Shown here piece after piece: positions 39,642 through 49,655 of a DNA stretch of 64,000 nucleotides. The notes under the pieces were generated by a model. The model made no database searches, was not told the DNA's origin, and saw only the letters and a list, made by a program, of their open reading frames with translations. Source of the DNA: Allobaculum sp. Allo2 (lineage in GTDB: Bacteria > Bacillota_I > Bacilli_A > Erysipelotrichales > Erysipelotrichaceae); NCBI RefSeq assembly GCF_022701175.1, contig NZ_CP078088.1, positions 2,418,001 through 2,482,000 on the forward strand, given 5' to 3'. Every line of letters starts with the position of its first letter. Within the stretch, counting starts at the first letter, position 1. Made by a program: the position numbers and the translations under genes.

Positions 39642-40229
39642 TTATCCCTCCTGAATCAGTTCTCCCAGCTGTGCCTTTCCATCGCACAGCCCAAAATCGA
39701 TGGCTTCCTGCAAGGTGAAATACCGGTCTTTGGCGGACGCTTCCTCAATTTCCTGCACGCTCTTTTTCGTATGTGCAGCCAGAATTTCATGAATGCGTCC
39801 GGAATAGTCGGCGAGTCTTTTCATGACTTCCTTCAGCGATTCATGGTTTCCCGCAAACGAAGAATTCAGCAGAGGCTCATGAATCATGAGCTGGCTGTCT
39901 TCAAACATCAGACGCTTCGCGCCTGCCGCAAACAGAACGGCAGCCATCGAATAGCCTTTCTGCATGCAGACGGTATGGATGGGTGCCGGACTCGACTGCA
40001 TGGCGTCATAAATCAGCAGGCCGGCCCCAACTTCCCCGCCGGGTGAATTGATATACAGATCAATGGGCTGACTGGGATCTTCCTCATTGAGTGTCAGCAG
40101 CTGCAAGACGATGCTGTTGGCTTTTTCTTCATCCACTTCTCCAAACACCAGGATGCGCCGTCTGGACAGATGCCGGGTTTCCATAGGAATCAGGGTGGTT
40201 CCCTGACAGGTCTTTTCACTCAGATACAT
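39642..40229 (-). CDS. ClpP-like serine protease
   Basis: The 195-residue protein keeps the ClpP triad: Ser in QKGYSMAAVLFAAG, His in LMIHEP, and Asp in AKDRYFTLQEAIDFGLCD. The fold also shows INSPGGEVGAGLLIYDAM. ATG 40229 follows AAAGGAGG. Divergence from housekeeping ClpP and its pairing with a VirD4-like ATPase, with no Clp ATPase nearby, suggest a specialised protease, perhaps acting on substrates handled by the neighbouring ATPase. That partnership is inference. An IS66 element sits 100 bases upstream and may have affected its promoter. Confidence 0.88.
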   Translation of the reverse strand: MYLSEKTCQGTTLIPMETRHLSRRRILVFGEVDEEKANSIVLQLLTLNEEDPSQPIDLYINSPGGEVGAGLLIYDAMQSSPAPIHTVCMQKGYSMAAVLFAAGAKRLMFEDSQLMIHEPLLNSSFAGNHESLKEVMKRLADYSGRIHEILAAHTKKSVQEIEEASAKDRYFTLQEAIDFGLCDGKAQLGELIQEG

Positions 40230-40406
40230 AACTGGCCTCCTTTACCAGGAAAGAAGAAGTTCGACCTGCACCTCGTCCGGGTCTGCAGGCTTTCCTTTTC
40301 TTCTTTCCTGTCCTGATTCAGTTATACGAAGTAAGCGTCAAATAAAAGACGGGTATTTTCTCGACCGCCTCCTTGGGATAATTCCTTTATTCAAGGAGGC
40401 TTTTTC

Positions 40407-40793
40407 ATGGAATCAATCATCCCTGCAATCGATCTCGGTATCGATTTCTCCAAAGTTAAAAACATCTATCTGGCTCAGATGCCTGCTGACCTTCGCAAAG
40501 GAATTGACGGTTACGTCTCCCTGGTTCAAGGACCTCTCGCTCTGGATCCGCTGGATGGATCCCTCTTTCTCTTCGTTAATCGACAGAAGAACAAGATCAA
40601 AGGTATCCTTCGTGACGGAAATGGATTCTGGCTTGTTTATAAGCGACTCTCCAGATCTTCCCTTCAGTGGCCTGTCAGCACTGACCAGTCCGACTTCATG
40701 CGAATTGACTGTTCGCAGCTGGCTTCTCTGCTTTCCGGTCTGTCGATTGTTCCCCAGCCGGCATTTCTGCCACGAACTTATAAGTATGTTTAA
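40407..40793 (+). CDS. tnpB: IS66 accessory protein TnpB
   Basis: The 128-residue protein has the IS66 Orf2 pattern (MPADLRKGIDGYVSLVQ, LDPLDGSLFLFVNRQKNKIK, DGNGFWLVYKRL). ATG 40407 follows AAGGAGG. TnpB is needed for transposition together with TnpC, but its exact role is unknown. Confidence 0.93.
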   Translation: MESIIPAIDLGIDFSKVKNIYLAQMPADLRKGIDGYVSLVQGPLALDPLDGSLFLFVNRQKNKIKGILRDGNGFWLVYKRLSRSSLQWPVSTDQSDFMRIDCSQLASLLSGLSIVPQPAFLPRTYKYV

Positions 40794-40885
40794 ACCAATT
40801 TAAAAGGATGATTTTCTTGAAGGAATATCAAGATAAATCATCTAATTTACTTTATCTATCGCTCTAAATATGTTAAAATTAATAC

Positions 40886-42725
40886 ATGGATGTGCCGAAC
40901 CCTTACCAGACAATCCGCAACGAGCTCCTCGAAGATCTTCATCATCAGATCAGCACCATGACGGAAGAAGAGAAAGACAAATTTATTGAGGATATGTACC
41001 TGGATCTCTATTTCGCTAAAGAAATCAATAAAGCCGTGAAAAGCGGCCGCTTTGGTCCTTCTACGGAAAAGATGGTTCCCTTGAAACTGGATTACTCTGA
41101 AAACGAGGACGGCGGCCCAGATATCAATATTCTGAATAAACAGCTGGCTCAGCTTGATCTGAAAGCCGATGTTTGTTTTAACCGGGCTACGAAATATCAG
41201 GAAGAGGGAGACCGCTATCGTAAAGAAGCTGAAGATTTAAAGCTCAGTTCTGTTGAAGGAAGCAAGAAAAACCTTCCACCAAGTGCAGAAAGCAGGAAGC
41301 GGTCAAAGAAACCACTACCTTCAGTGTAGAAGGGAAAAGCGCATTTGCCCAGTTTGCGGCTGTGAGATGAAAACTGTTGGAATGAAACGTCACTATAGGA
41401 TTCATCGGATTCCCGCTCGCTATAGGCTGGAAGAAGTGCTGCGTGAGACAGTCGCGTGCCCAAACAAGTGTACGGATGAAAACGGGAAAGCCATCATCCG
41501 CACCGCCGAACCTGACGAGCCTGCACTGATCGACAAGAGTGTCGCAACTTCCTCTATGGTCGCGGGAATTGCCTACGATAAGTTCGTAATGGGAACCCCG
41601 GCCTATCGTCAGGAAAAGCACCTGAGTCTCACGGGACTGCCGATCAGCCGTCAGACCATGGGCAACATCCTGGAAAAAACTTACGATCTTTATCTGAAGC
41701 CCCTCGTAAAACAAATGATTGAGGATCTCCCAAACTGTAACGTCGTCCATATGGATGAGACGGTTTTAAAGTGCACGGAGGTTAAAGATCGAAAACAGTC
41801 TTCTATGGTTGTCGCCGTCAGCGGAATCTATGAAGAGAACCAGATGGCTGTCTATAAGTTTTTCCCTTACAAGAAACAGGAGTTCGTAATCGCCCTCCTT
41901 GGCGGTTCTTTTCGTCATGCCCTTATGACAGACGGGCTTTATGCATATGCCAGCTACTATGTCCCCTGCAGAAAGCTCAACTGTATGGCCCATGCGAGAA
42001 GAAAGATCTTCGAAGCCATCAAAGTCCGGTCAGACTTCGCGCAGTATCAGGCAGACGTCCTGAAGTGGGAAAAGACCACACTGGAGAACGACGAAGAGGC
42101 CGCAGAAGCGGCAGCCCAGCTGGACGAAACAGAGAGACCCGAACCAAGTCCGGGTCTCCAGATTCTGCTCACAGCCCTGTCTCTGTTCGGGAAGCTCTAC
42201 CACATCGAATCCCACGTTGCTTCTTACTCGCACGAGGCGAGAACCGAAGTTCGGCAGGAACTTTCAAAGCCCTGCTTTGAAAGACTCACAAGAGTCATGA
42301 TGGAGATTCAGAGTGGATTCGAGGAAAGAAGCACCGCCTACAGAGCAGCCAAGTACTTCATGGATCGAGCGAACTCGTTGGGAAGGTACCTGGAAGACGG
42401 TGATTATCCGATCGACAATAATGTGGCAGAAAGAGCCGTAAAGCCATTCGTGATCAATCGCAAAAACTTCCAGACTACGAAGAGTATCAAAGGTGCGGAA
42501 GTCGTCGCAGCGTTTATGACTTTGTTTCGATCGGCTGAAATGAACGACTTAAATCCAGAGCGCTACATGGAGTACGTTCTGGATGAACTCAAATGGTTCA
42601 AAGACGATGAAATCGCGGTAGATGTATTGAAGTCACTTCTGCCGTATTCAAAGGATTTACCTGAATATCTTCGAATTGGATACCGTGGACCGGATCCGAA
42701 GTATGAAGAAAACGATGAAGAATAA
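40886..42725 (+). CDS. tnpC: IS66-family transposase TnpC (two frameshifts)
   Basis: The N-terminal part is a Glu/Lys-rich helical region from ATG 40886; then a zinc-binding motif (RICPVCGCEMKTVG) and the DDE core follow. The core shows VVHMDETVLKC, ALMTDGLYAYASYY, MAHARRKIFEA and the C-terminal IDNNVAERAVKPFVINRKN. Two single-base losses, one near 41270 and one in an A4 run at 41334-41337 that should be A5, explain the break in the middle. Restored length is about 613 residues, within the range for IS66 transposases. Confidence 0.93.
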
Positions 42726-42895
42726 AAATACGCCAAGCGGGATCTCGAAAGGGATCCCGTTTAGCGTATCTAATATTCAGTCTCGCGTATACCCGTCGAT
42801 TGTTTGACACTTACTATACGAAATGGCGGACCTTTGCATTTTACGGGGTAAAAGCATGCAGTGCTCCCTAGTGAAAAGACATAGCCAGAGAAACG

Positions 42896-42936
42896 GAACC
42901 CCGAAATCCGTTTCACACCGATTTCGGGGTTTGTTA
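42896..42936 (-). terminator. Terminator downstream of the kinase-RyR genes
   Basis: AACCCCGAAATC and GATTTCGGGGTT form a 12-base stem. T-rich sequence follows on both strands, so it may act in both directions. It ends the long minus-strand unit before the IS66 element. Confidence 0.75.
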
Positions 42937-42973
42937 GAAAAGCAGATAAATCATAAGGGTATACATCCGTTTT

Positions 42974-44823
42974 TTACTTGAACGCTTCGACAATTTTTTC
43001 CGGAAGGTTCTCCAGCGTATCGGGCTCGTCCATCGCGCCGGCCGAAAGAAAATACACATAATCGAGATCGCCGGCACGCTCCAGAGCATCCCTCTGAACC
43101 GGTTCTTCCCTTCTGGTGCAGGCATATGGCGAGCAAAGTACATACACCATCCGGCAAAGGCCATGTCCGCGCGCCATCAGCTGATCGATCGTTTTCAGAT
43201 CGGCAGACGATGGCTGGTTTGCCGTATCGATCACGCGTACAAAAACCGAACGAAGACCTTTGATCAGCAGGCAGTCAAATTCGGCCGGTCTGTCCAAAGA
43301 AAGGTTGCCTTCCCGCGATTCAAAGGACATGCCGCCCATAAAATCGTCGTACTTTGAAGTCATGTGCAGATGCGAGACGAGACGGGCACGAAGGATCGCA
43401 ACCGGATTGCTCAGCAGCTGCTTCAGACGGTGCGAGACAAAGCGCAAAGGCGCACCCGCTTCGAGCGGTTTTGTCCATCCGCTCGAAATCAGAAGCCGTT
43501 TCTGAATCAGCCGTTCCAGACACGCCCGGCAGGACGAAACAATCTCAGGCGAATACTGACTTTCCAGACGCGAAAGCTCTTCTTCCAGGTGGCTGGTTTC
43601 CAGATCCAGCGGATCCAGCGCAACCTTCACTTCCCTATTTGCAGCTTTTTCGATCTGAACCGTATGTTCGTCCATGACCAGACGGAAATTCCAGAACAGA
43701 CGCGCAAAGCTTTCCTTCAGATCAAAAGGCGATACTGCGCGAAATTCGAGCGATTCTACGTAGCGGGAATACAGACCGCTCTCTTCTTCAATGAGATGCG
43801 CCTGTTTCAGCGCATCCATAATGCGCTTTAGGGCGGGGCGGCAGGCTTCCGGCAGGGCGTAAACCTGCATTCGCTCATGGGCTGGGGCCAGAGCGTGATC
43901 ATCAAAGACGATTGGCGAAATGTGTACGGAAAGTGCGGAAAGCAGTTCACAGAGCGATGTCCACGCCGCTGGATTTTCGGAATAAATCGCCCACAGCTCT
44001 TCGTCGCCTTCATAGTGCGCAAACGCCGGCTGACCGGTTTTCAGACCCAGCCAGTTCATGACTTCCTCATCCTGCATGCAGGGTCTTTCATTGAGACATT
44101 CCGGCTGGAGAGAATCGCGTTCCGGACAGTCTGAAAGATCCGGATCCAGATTGTCTTCTTGGAGGGACTTTACAGTATTTAAACGATACGCTTTGCCGCT
44201 TTGAACGAGACCTTCCAGCAGGCTTCCTGCCGGTCCGGTTTTCTCAAATCTCTGCACAAACATCCGGGCTAAAACCGAAGGCTTTGAAACGAAGGCTTCT
44301 GCATCGTTTTCGATGCTTCCGCTTTCCTCCGTTTTGTTCCTGTCCGATGCCCGATCGAGAGCTTCATCCGAGCAGTCTGGATTCAGGATATAGACGGGAA
44401 CTTCTCCATCCATTTCGGTTTCGGTGTATACCGGACCGCACCTCGAAGATGAAATGGGCAAAAACGCTGTTGAATCTCCCTCATTCAGAAGTACAAGATC
44501 GATTTGAAGACTTTGATGACGGGTGCGCATCAGGCGGGCAATCTGCACAGCCAGCGCATAGTCCCGTTTCGCCTCTTCCTGATTTTTGGAGCGCAGACCA
44601 TCCGGAGCTGACGGGGTTCAAACGCAAAAAGCGTATGGAGAATATCTTCCACGTACTCCAAACGAAGTTCCATCCAGATCTGATGTTCGCTGCTGAAATC
44701 GAGCAGAAACGGAATTTCATCAATCAGAACTAAATCGTTGATCTTCCAGTCCTTGTAATCGTGACAGGCGGCAAGCGGCCAGAAGCTTTGTTCAAAACGG
44801 TTCAGGATATCGGCTGCACGCAC
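42974..44823 (-). CDS. C-terminal part of the RyR protein, with nuclease-like fold at its end (one frameshift)
   Basis: Two open parts join across an A5 run at about 44588 that should be A6 (CAPKNQEEAKRDYALAVQIARL). The sequence begins ILNRFEQSFWPLAACHDYKDW and is probably continuous with the RyR-domain segment upstream. The middle is helical and acidic. The last 170 residues (SKYDDFMGGMSFES, EFDCLLIKGLRSVFVRVID, IDQLMARGHGLCRMVYVLCS) resemble the PD-(D/E)XK-like domain seen in DUF1887/Card1 proteins, where EVD and a later ExK form the site. Here EFD is kept but the ExK position reads RVID, so catalysis looks lost. This fold assignment is tentative. Confidence 0.5.
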
Positions 44824-44857
44824 GGCTTGCGCCGGATCCAGCTTAGCGAGCGCTTTT

Positions 44858-46352
44858 TCAGGATGCCCGTGTGCTTTTTATACGGCCCGCTGGCTTTCTG
44901 CTCCCCATTCCAGATTTCCAGAACGCAGCTTTTCCAGGCGAAAAACGCCGACCAGACGGTTTCGTTTGCGCGGGCAATCGATTCCAGTTCCTCCAGTCCC
45001 AGAGAAACGGCGTAGCCGAGGCGCGCACGTCTCTGGCTTTTCGCAAATGGTGCTGGTGCACTTCCACCGAGCGTCGATCCAGATCATCCAGTAAAGCCAG
45101 ATGTGCTTCATCGGCCTGATCCCACATGGACCGCTCTTTCCAGATTCCGTTCTGAAGCGTCAGACTGGGCGTGGAATCCACCAGCAGCAGATGGTGCTCG
45201 TGATGGTCGTACGTTCTGCCCGGAATGCAGGCGTCCAGATCATCCAGCCGGCTCCAGCCGCGGCAGAGCTTTTCGACAATCCAGCGGCGATGTTCCGCGC
45301 ACACCAGATTTTGTCTGGCCTGGGCATACACCGGATCCGACAGGCGTTTTCGAAATTCGGAAAGTACGTCCTTCGGATTTTGTAGATCGAGCGTCAGATC
45401 GAATCCCGCCAGCTTTGCGGGAATAGTCATAGCGGTACATAAAGACGAATAGTACGCGTAAGGATCTTCAAATTCGCGTCTGGCAGCTTCCAGATCCGGC
45501 ATGCTCTGGCGCTGCCATAACAGATGGGCATTAAACGCCAGCTCATCGAGCAGCCGGCATAGTTTTTCTTCGTCTTTGGAAAACTCTGCATCCGTTCGGA
45601 TTGGCAAGGCTTCCATACTCGAACATGTAAAATCCGGTTCTTTTTCGTTTTCCTGCCACACAGCCAGCTCGTAGGGGCCCTCAGGAAACTGCTGATGAAA
45701 GCGAATATCGCAAAGGACGTTCTCTTGTGCACACAGATCGCTCAGCGAAGCAGCCAGATTGCGGTTTCTGGTATCCCGTGCGAGCGCAATGAAAACGGAA
45801 TCCGAATGCAGAACGTCTTTTGCAGTCTTCCCGGCAGATCGAACAGCGTATCCCCGATGAAATCGAGGTGCAGAGGATAAAAACGAATGGTTCCATACGA
45901 AGCATTTGCGGGAACGGATTTTTCACGGTTCCAAAAGGCGTTTCGTAAATGAGACCGAAGAAATCCCGAAGACCCGGCCGCCCTTTTACGTACCGTTCAA
46001 ATTCTTCCGGATCTTCGCTGACAATCAGAATTTCTACTGGGTTTTCCTCAAACTGAATCATCTGCAAAAGCAGATCGATAACCAGCTCGCTGAAAATGCC
46101 AAACCCGATCAGCATGACCCGGTTTTCCCGGCGCGTTTTCCCGTTCAATCGGGGATTTTGCCGGCCGACGGGCAGCTCAAACAGATGCGCATGAAGATGG
46201 CGCAGCGGTTCCAGTCCTCTTAAGCGGGAACTCGAAGACGCCTGAAAAAACTGTTCGAGCGAAATGAGCGCGCTCTGCTGCTTTTGCGCCGCGTCATCTG
46301 CCGCACGCGGGATAAGATGGCGTTCAGATCTTCGAGCATCAGTTCCGCGCAA
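44858..46352 (-). CDS. NAD-binding (TrkA-N-like) and ryanodine-receptor (RyR) domain segment (frame-disrupted)
   Basis: A Rossmann-type start is visible in VMLIGFGIFSELVIDLLLQM, with the usual acidic residue later in ILIVSEDPEEFE and a second strand in SVFIALARDTRNRNLAASL. The RyR-like domain follows: LVCAEHRRWIVEKLCRGWSR, YDHHEHHLLLVDST and HLALLDDLDRRSVEVHQHHL. Frames change near 45870, 45800 and 45010, each equal to a lost base (one in an A4 run that should be A5). There is no start codon with a ribosome site between this part and the kinase, so kinase, NAD-binding, RyR and the segment at 42974-44823 are probably one protein of about 1450 residues. Confidence 0.6.
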
Positions 46353-47359
46353 GGATAGCGGCGCGCGCGAGGCGCCAGAGCCCGGCTGATCATCTGCGCA
46401 AGCTGTCGTAAAAGGCGCGATGCATTTTTCAGAGCCGGATCCGCGAAGAGCCGGGAATTTTTCAGTTCGGCATACACCGCACCAAACGTACAGCCTGCCG
46501 GATTTCCATCCGGGGTTCTTCCGTGTTCGCTGTCTTCTTCGGTAAAAATCAGCGCGTTATACAAAATGGCGCCAATCGAATAGAGATCGGTCTGATTGCT
46601 TGGATCTTCCCAAAGCGCTTCGGGTTCCATATAGCCTGGCGTTCCCGTGACAATGAGGCCTGGTTTGTAAACCGAACAGATCGATTCCACATCGTACAGG
46701 CAGACGCCCTGCGAGAGATACGTATCGTTGTGCTTGCGGATGCCGAAGTTGGCCGGTTTGAGATCCCGGTGAACCATTCCGCTTTCGTGAAGCGACTGCA
46801 CGCCGCGCAAAAGCGAACCGATCGCGGTCAGCAGCAGTTCCAGAACTTCACTCGCCGTTTTCGACGACTGACGAATGGAGCGGCAAAGATCCGCGAACGA
46901 AACGACGCGGGCAGCCGGCATCCAGATCCAGAAGCTGCCTTTCTGTCCTTCTTCTTCATAAATTTCGTACAAGGGCAGAAAGTTCGCCAGATCCTGCGAC
47001 TTTCCTTTCTGAAGCGTCTCCCGAAGCAGGAAGTACGGGGCAAGCAGCGGATCGACAAAATCTGCACTCTCGCCCTTTTGTCCGTACTGTTTCAGTACCC
47101 CGCGAAAACTTTCCTCGTGATAAGCTTCGTACACCGTAGAAAAAGCTCCTTCGCCAAGTTTTGAACAAATATGAAAAACCCGGCACAGCCGCTCCTCGCT
47201 CTGTCTGGAATACAGCACCAGCCGGATTTCATTTGGATTTCGAATTTCCATACCCATTCCCGCATTCTTTTTGGTATTCTTTTGGGCCTTCATATCGGCC
47301 TTCTTCTCAGTCAGCTTTTTTCCTTTTCTTTTCAAGTTTCTTTTCAAGTCTTCTCGCAC
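46220..47359 (-). CDS. Eukaryote-like serine/threonine protein kinase domain
   Basis: A lysine-rich N-terminus precedes the kinase core, which might start instead at the ATG around 47245. The glycine loop is KLGEGAFSTVYEA, the catalytic loop HRDLKPANFGI, and the activation segment GTPGYMEPEA. The metal-binding motif is DVE (LYDVESI) in place of DFG; the Asp is kept. No PASTA or membrane part is present, so it differs from PrkC. The C-terminal residues after LEDLNAIL read better in the next frame (DDAAQKQQSALISLEQFFQ), which runs into the NAD-binding segment, so a fusion is likely. A PP2C phosphatase gene lies immediately upstream, the usual antagonist. Confidence 0.85.
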   Translation of the reverse strand: MREDLKRNLKRKGKKLTEKKADMKAQKNTKKNAGMGMEIRNPNEIRLVLYSRQSEERLCRVFHICSKLGEGAFSTVYEAYHEESFRGVLKQYGQKGESADFVDPLLAPYFLLRETLQKGKSQDLANFLPLYEIYEEEGQKGSFWIWMPAARVVSFADLCRSIRQSSKTASEVLELLLTAIGSLLRGVQSLHESGMVHRDLKPANFGIRKHNDTYLSQGVCLYDVESICSVYKPGLIVTGTPGYMEPEALWEDPSNQTDLYSIGAILYNALIFTEEDSEHGRTPDGNPAGCTFGAVYAELKNSRLFADPALKNASRLLRQLAQMISRALAPRARRYPCAELMLEDLNAILSRVRQMTRRKSSRARSFRSNSFFRRLRVPA

Positions 47360-47630
47360 CGGTGCGTTTTGTCCGTCCCCGGACGACCGTTTTTTCAGCT
47401 GCTGGCGGTTTTCCTTTACAGCGACATGCTTCTACAGGGGCATGCTTCCCTCGCCCTGCAGCAAAATGGTTCTGCGTATTCGGCGGCTCTCCGGCTTCTG
47501 CTTTCTTTCAAAAGGCGAATAAGAAACCGCGCCGTCGGCCTGAAGCCTCCAGGTGCCGGCTTTTGCGATCGTGTCCCCGAAAAATCAGCAAAAACCGGTG
47601 ACTCTGGGCTTCGACGAACCAGAATACGTT
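47360..47630 (-). other. Unassigned stretch between phosphatase and kinase genes
   Basis: Several frames are partly open (for example PESRRIRRTILLQGEGSMPL in the kinase frame) but none is convincing. It may hold an extended N-terminus of the kinase or a small broken gene. Confidence 0.35.
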
Positions 47631-48416
47631 CTATTCGATTTCCCGGCCCCGGATAGGCAGCCGCATTTGGGCCGGCGTTTTTATATCGACACAAACCGGC
47701 GTGCCGTCGTGCCGGTCGTATGTTCGATGCCCTTATCCAGTTTTCGAGCTGGAGCGCTAAAAGGAACAGTCGTCCACACCGTTTCCTTTTTCAGATAGCC
47801 CGTAATTCCCTCGAAGTTTTCGGATTCTATGAGCTTTCGAGCCTCGGTTTTCATGCGGTTGCGATCGTACAGTAAAGACCAGGCTCCATCCGAACAAAGC
47901 AGAATTGACGTATACGGCTTGCCGCAGACGTGTCCGATCTGAAGGAGACGCTCGCCATGCACTGTGGTCGATGCGGGTGTTCCGTTTTGCTTCGAAGCCG
48001 GCATGACCAGCAGCCCCCGATCGGTTTCTTCTCCCATCGCCAGGATCATCGCATCGCCAAGCGAGAGATAAAACAGACGATCCGTATCCCGGTCGTATCG
48101 AAGCGCGGCGTATATACACGAATAGTCCTCTACGCTGCATCCGGTTTTTCGGCTTCCAGTCGCTGGGCATTCCACACTTTCTCAAAGATTTTCTGGCGCT
48201 GAAGACCGGCCGGCCGGGTCAGATCCAGATCCATCAGCAGATCGAGCAGCGTGTGCACCGCGATTTTTGCGCCTTTCGCCGCTTTTTACACGTACTGACT
48301 CCGTCCGCCAGTGCCAAAACGACACGATTTTCTTCCACTGCCGCGCCGAGGCAGTCTTCGCAGTCTTTCTTTTCCTGGATATGACGCGTACCGCGATCCG
48401 ACATCCAAAACAGCAT
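47631..48416 (-). CDS. PP2C-family protein phosphatase (frame-disrupted)
   Basis: Such phosphatases remove phosphate from Ser/Thr using two metal ions. ATG 48416 follows GGAGGAAGAAAA. The order of motifs fits: GTRHIQEKKDCED, then VLALADGVST (metal-binding Asp), AAKGAKIAVHTLLDLL, LFYLSLGDAMIL (second Asp) and SILLCSDGAWSLL (third). Three losses are inferred: A runs near 48290 and 48150 that need one more base, and one near 47712, after which the frame ends with HDGTPVCVDIK at 47631. Length is then about 262 residues, normal for stand-alone PP2C. It probably opposes the kinase encoded next. Confidence 0.8.
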
Positions 48417-48552
48417 TTTTCTTCCTCCACAGACATCTCCCTTCTTCGCCAGGAACTGCCGCGGCGGCAGAGCCGGTTGTTTCGAAAAAGAAAGGCGAAA
48501 GACAGAACCGTCCGCAAGGCCACCGATATAAGCAACCGATCTAAATAACCGA

Positions 48553-48601
48553 TATACATAACAGAGAATTTCCTCTCGTATACATAACGGAAAATTCCCT
48601 C
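48553..48601. repeat. Two direct repeats of about 22 bp in the leader of the phosphatase gene
   Basis: TATACATAACAGAGAATTTC and TATACATAACGGAAAATTCC stand 26 bases apart, in the 218-base gap between the phosphatase gene and the unknown gene upstream of it. They could be regulator sites for the second half of the locus. Confidence 0.5.
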
Positions 48602-48634
48602 ACGCAGAAGGTGCTGTCGGGCGGCCAGGAGCCG

Positions 48635-49650
48635 CTAAAGAATCAGGGAGGCGTAGGAGGAGAAGGTCAGCAGGACATCGAACAGATTTTTGCCGCTGAC
48701 GGGCTGGTAGCCGGCGGCGATCAGATACGGATCCGCCTGCTGCTTAAAGGCTTTGAACAGATCTTCGTAGCACGCCCACATATCGGGGAATCGACGGCGT
48801 GCAGATCGTTGAACAAATAGTAGAAGGCACTCAGCAAAACCGTCCGGCTCATCGCCATAAGCTGCGGCACGCTTCTGGGCTCTGGTTTCGGCTCAGCTTC
48901 TTGCGTGTTTGAAGCTTCGGCCTGTTTCTGGGAATCGGCTTGCTTTTTCAAACTGGCCAGTCTGTTTGCTTTCCCGTTTTGTACGGCTGCCTTCGGCAAA
49001 GTTTCTGGTACCGTTATCCCATTGTCCCTGGCCAGAACTCTGGCCAGGTTCAGGATTTCTTTGTCATCCAGATTCTGGTCTGCACACTGATTGCGAACCC
49101 TGGCCACAAAATCCGTCCAGATTTGCATGGGATCTTCCGCATCCGGTTCTTCTTCGGTATCGGACGGATTCAGCGCTTCCAGAAGCACTTCCGGCAAAAG
49201 GTTTTCTTCCTGCTTTCTGAACTGTTTTCCGTCTTTTCCTATAGAAGAGACCAGATTGTTGGCATTGATCAGAAGACGCGCAAACTGTTTGACGTCTTCG
49301 CCCGCAACGCCCAGTTTTTCTTCGAGCAGCCCGATCCCCTCTTTTTGCATGGAGCGTACGTCGGTAAACCACAGACCGCCTTTGCACGTCTGGGCATCCA
49401 CGCCGCGCGCATTGAGCTGATCGAGAATCGCCTGATACTGCGCTCTGGCACTGCGCTGTTCCTGTGCCAGTTCCATGACGGTCGGCGTTCTCCTAGTATC
49501 CGTCAGCGCGTAGATATCGCAGTCGTAGTTTTCGAGAAGAAACGCTTTAAAATCCTCCTCCGACCACGAAAGCGCGTCCTGTCCTTCCAGATTCGAGGCG
49601 AGAGGGCTCTGCCGGACGTAATTTCGATACTGCTGTGTCGGCGTCTCCAT
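48635..49650 (-). CDS. Unknown cytoplasmic protein of the kinase locus (one frameshift)
   Basis: The product is about 338 residues after restoring one C in a C4 run at about 48798, so that it reads HAVDSPDMWACYEDLFKAF and ends FDVLLTFSSYASLIL at 48635. The first 250 residues are polar and mostly helical (YQAILDQLNARGVDAQTCKG, DVKQFARLLINANNLV). An Ala/Glu/Gln-rich linker precedes the helical C-terminus. No known domain was recognised. It starts five bases after the preceding gene's stop, so the two unknown genes form a pair. Confidence 0.7.
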
Positions 49651-49655
49651 AGCTT

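Larger units (their letters stand above)
40331..42814 (+). mobile_element. Complete IS66-family insertion sequence with 8-bp target duplication
   Basis: The ends GTAAGCGTCAAATAAAAGAC (40331 onward) and, on the other strand, GTAAGTGTCAAACAATCGAC (from 42814) are imperfect inverted repeats matching at 22 of 26 positions. TATACGAA flanks the element at 40323-40330 and 42815-42822, the 8-bp duplication expected for IS66. The 2484-bp element encodes TnpB and TnpC but no TnpA. It separates the ClpP/VirD4 unit from the RyR-kinase unit. Confidence 0.95.

Noticed and set aside
38355-40229. Conjugative element suggested by the VirD4-like gene
   Set aside because: No relaxase, VirB4, pilus, integrase or attachment site is present within the window, and the ATPase lacks membrane helices.
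43163-47656. Many plus-strand open frames opposite the kinase-RyR genes
   Set aside because: They are shadows in a GC-rich antisense strand; motifs for kinase and RyR lie on the minus strand.
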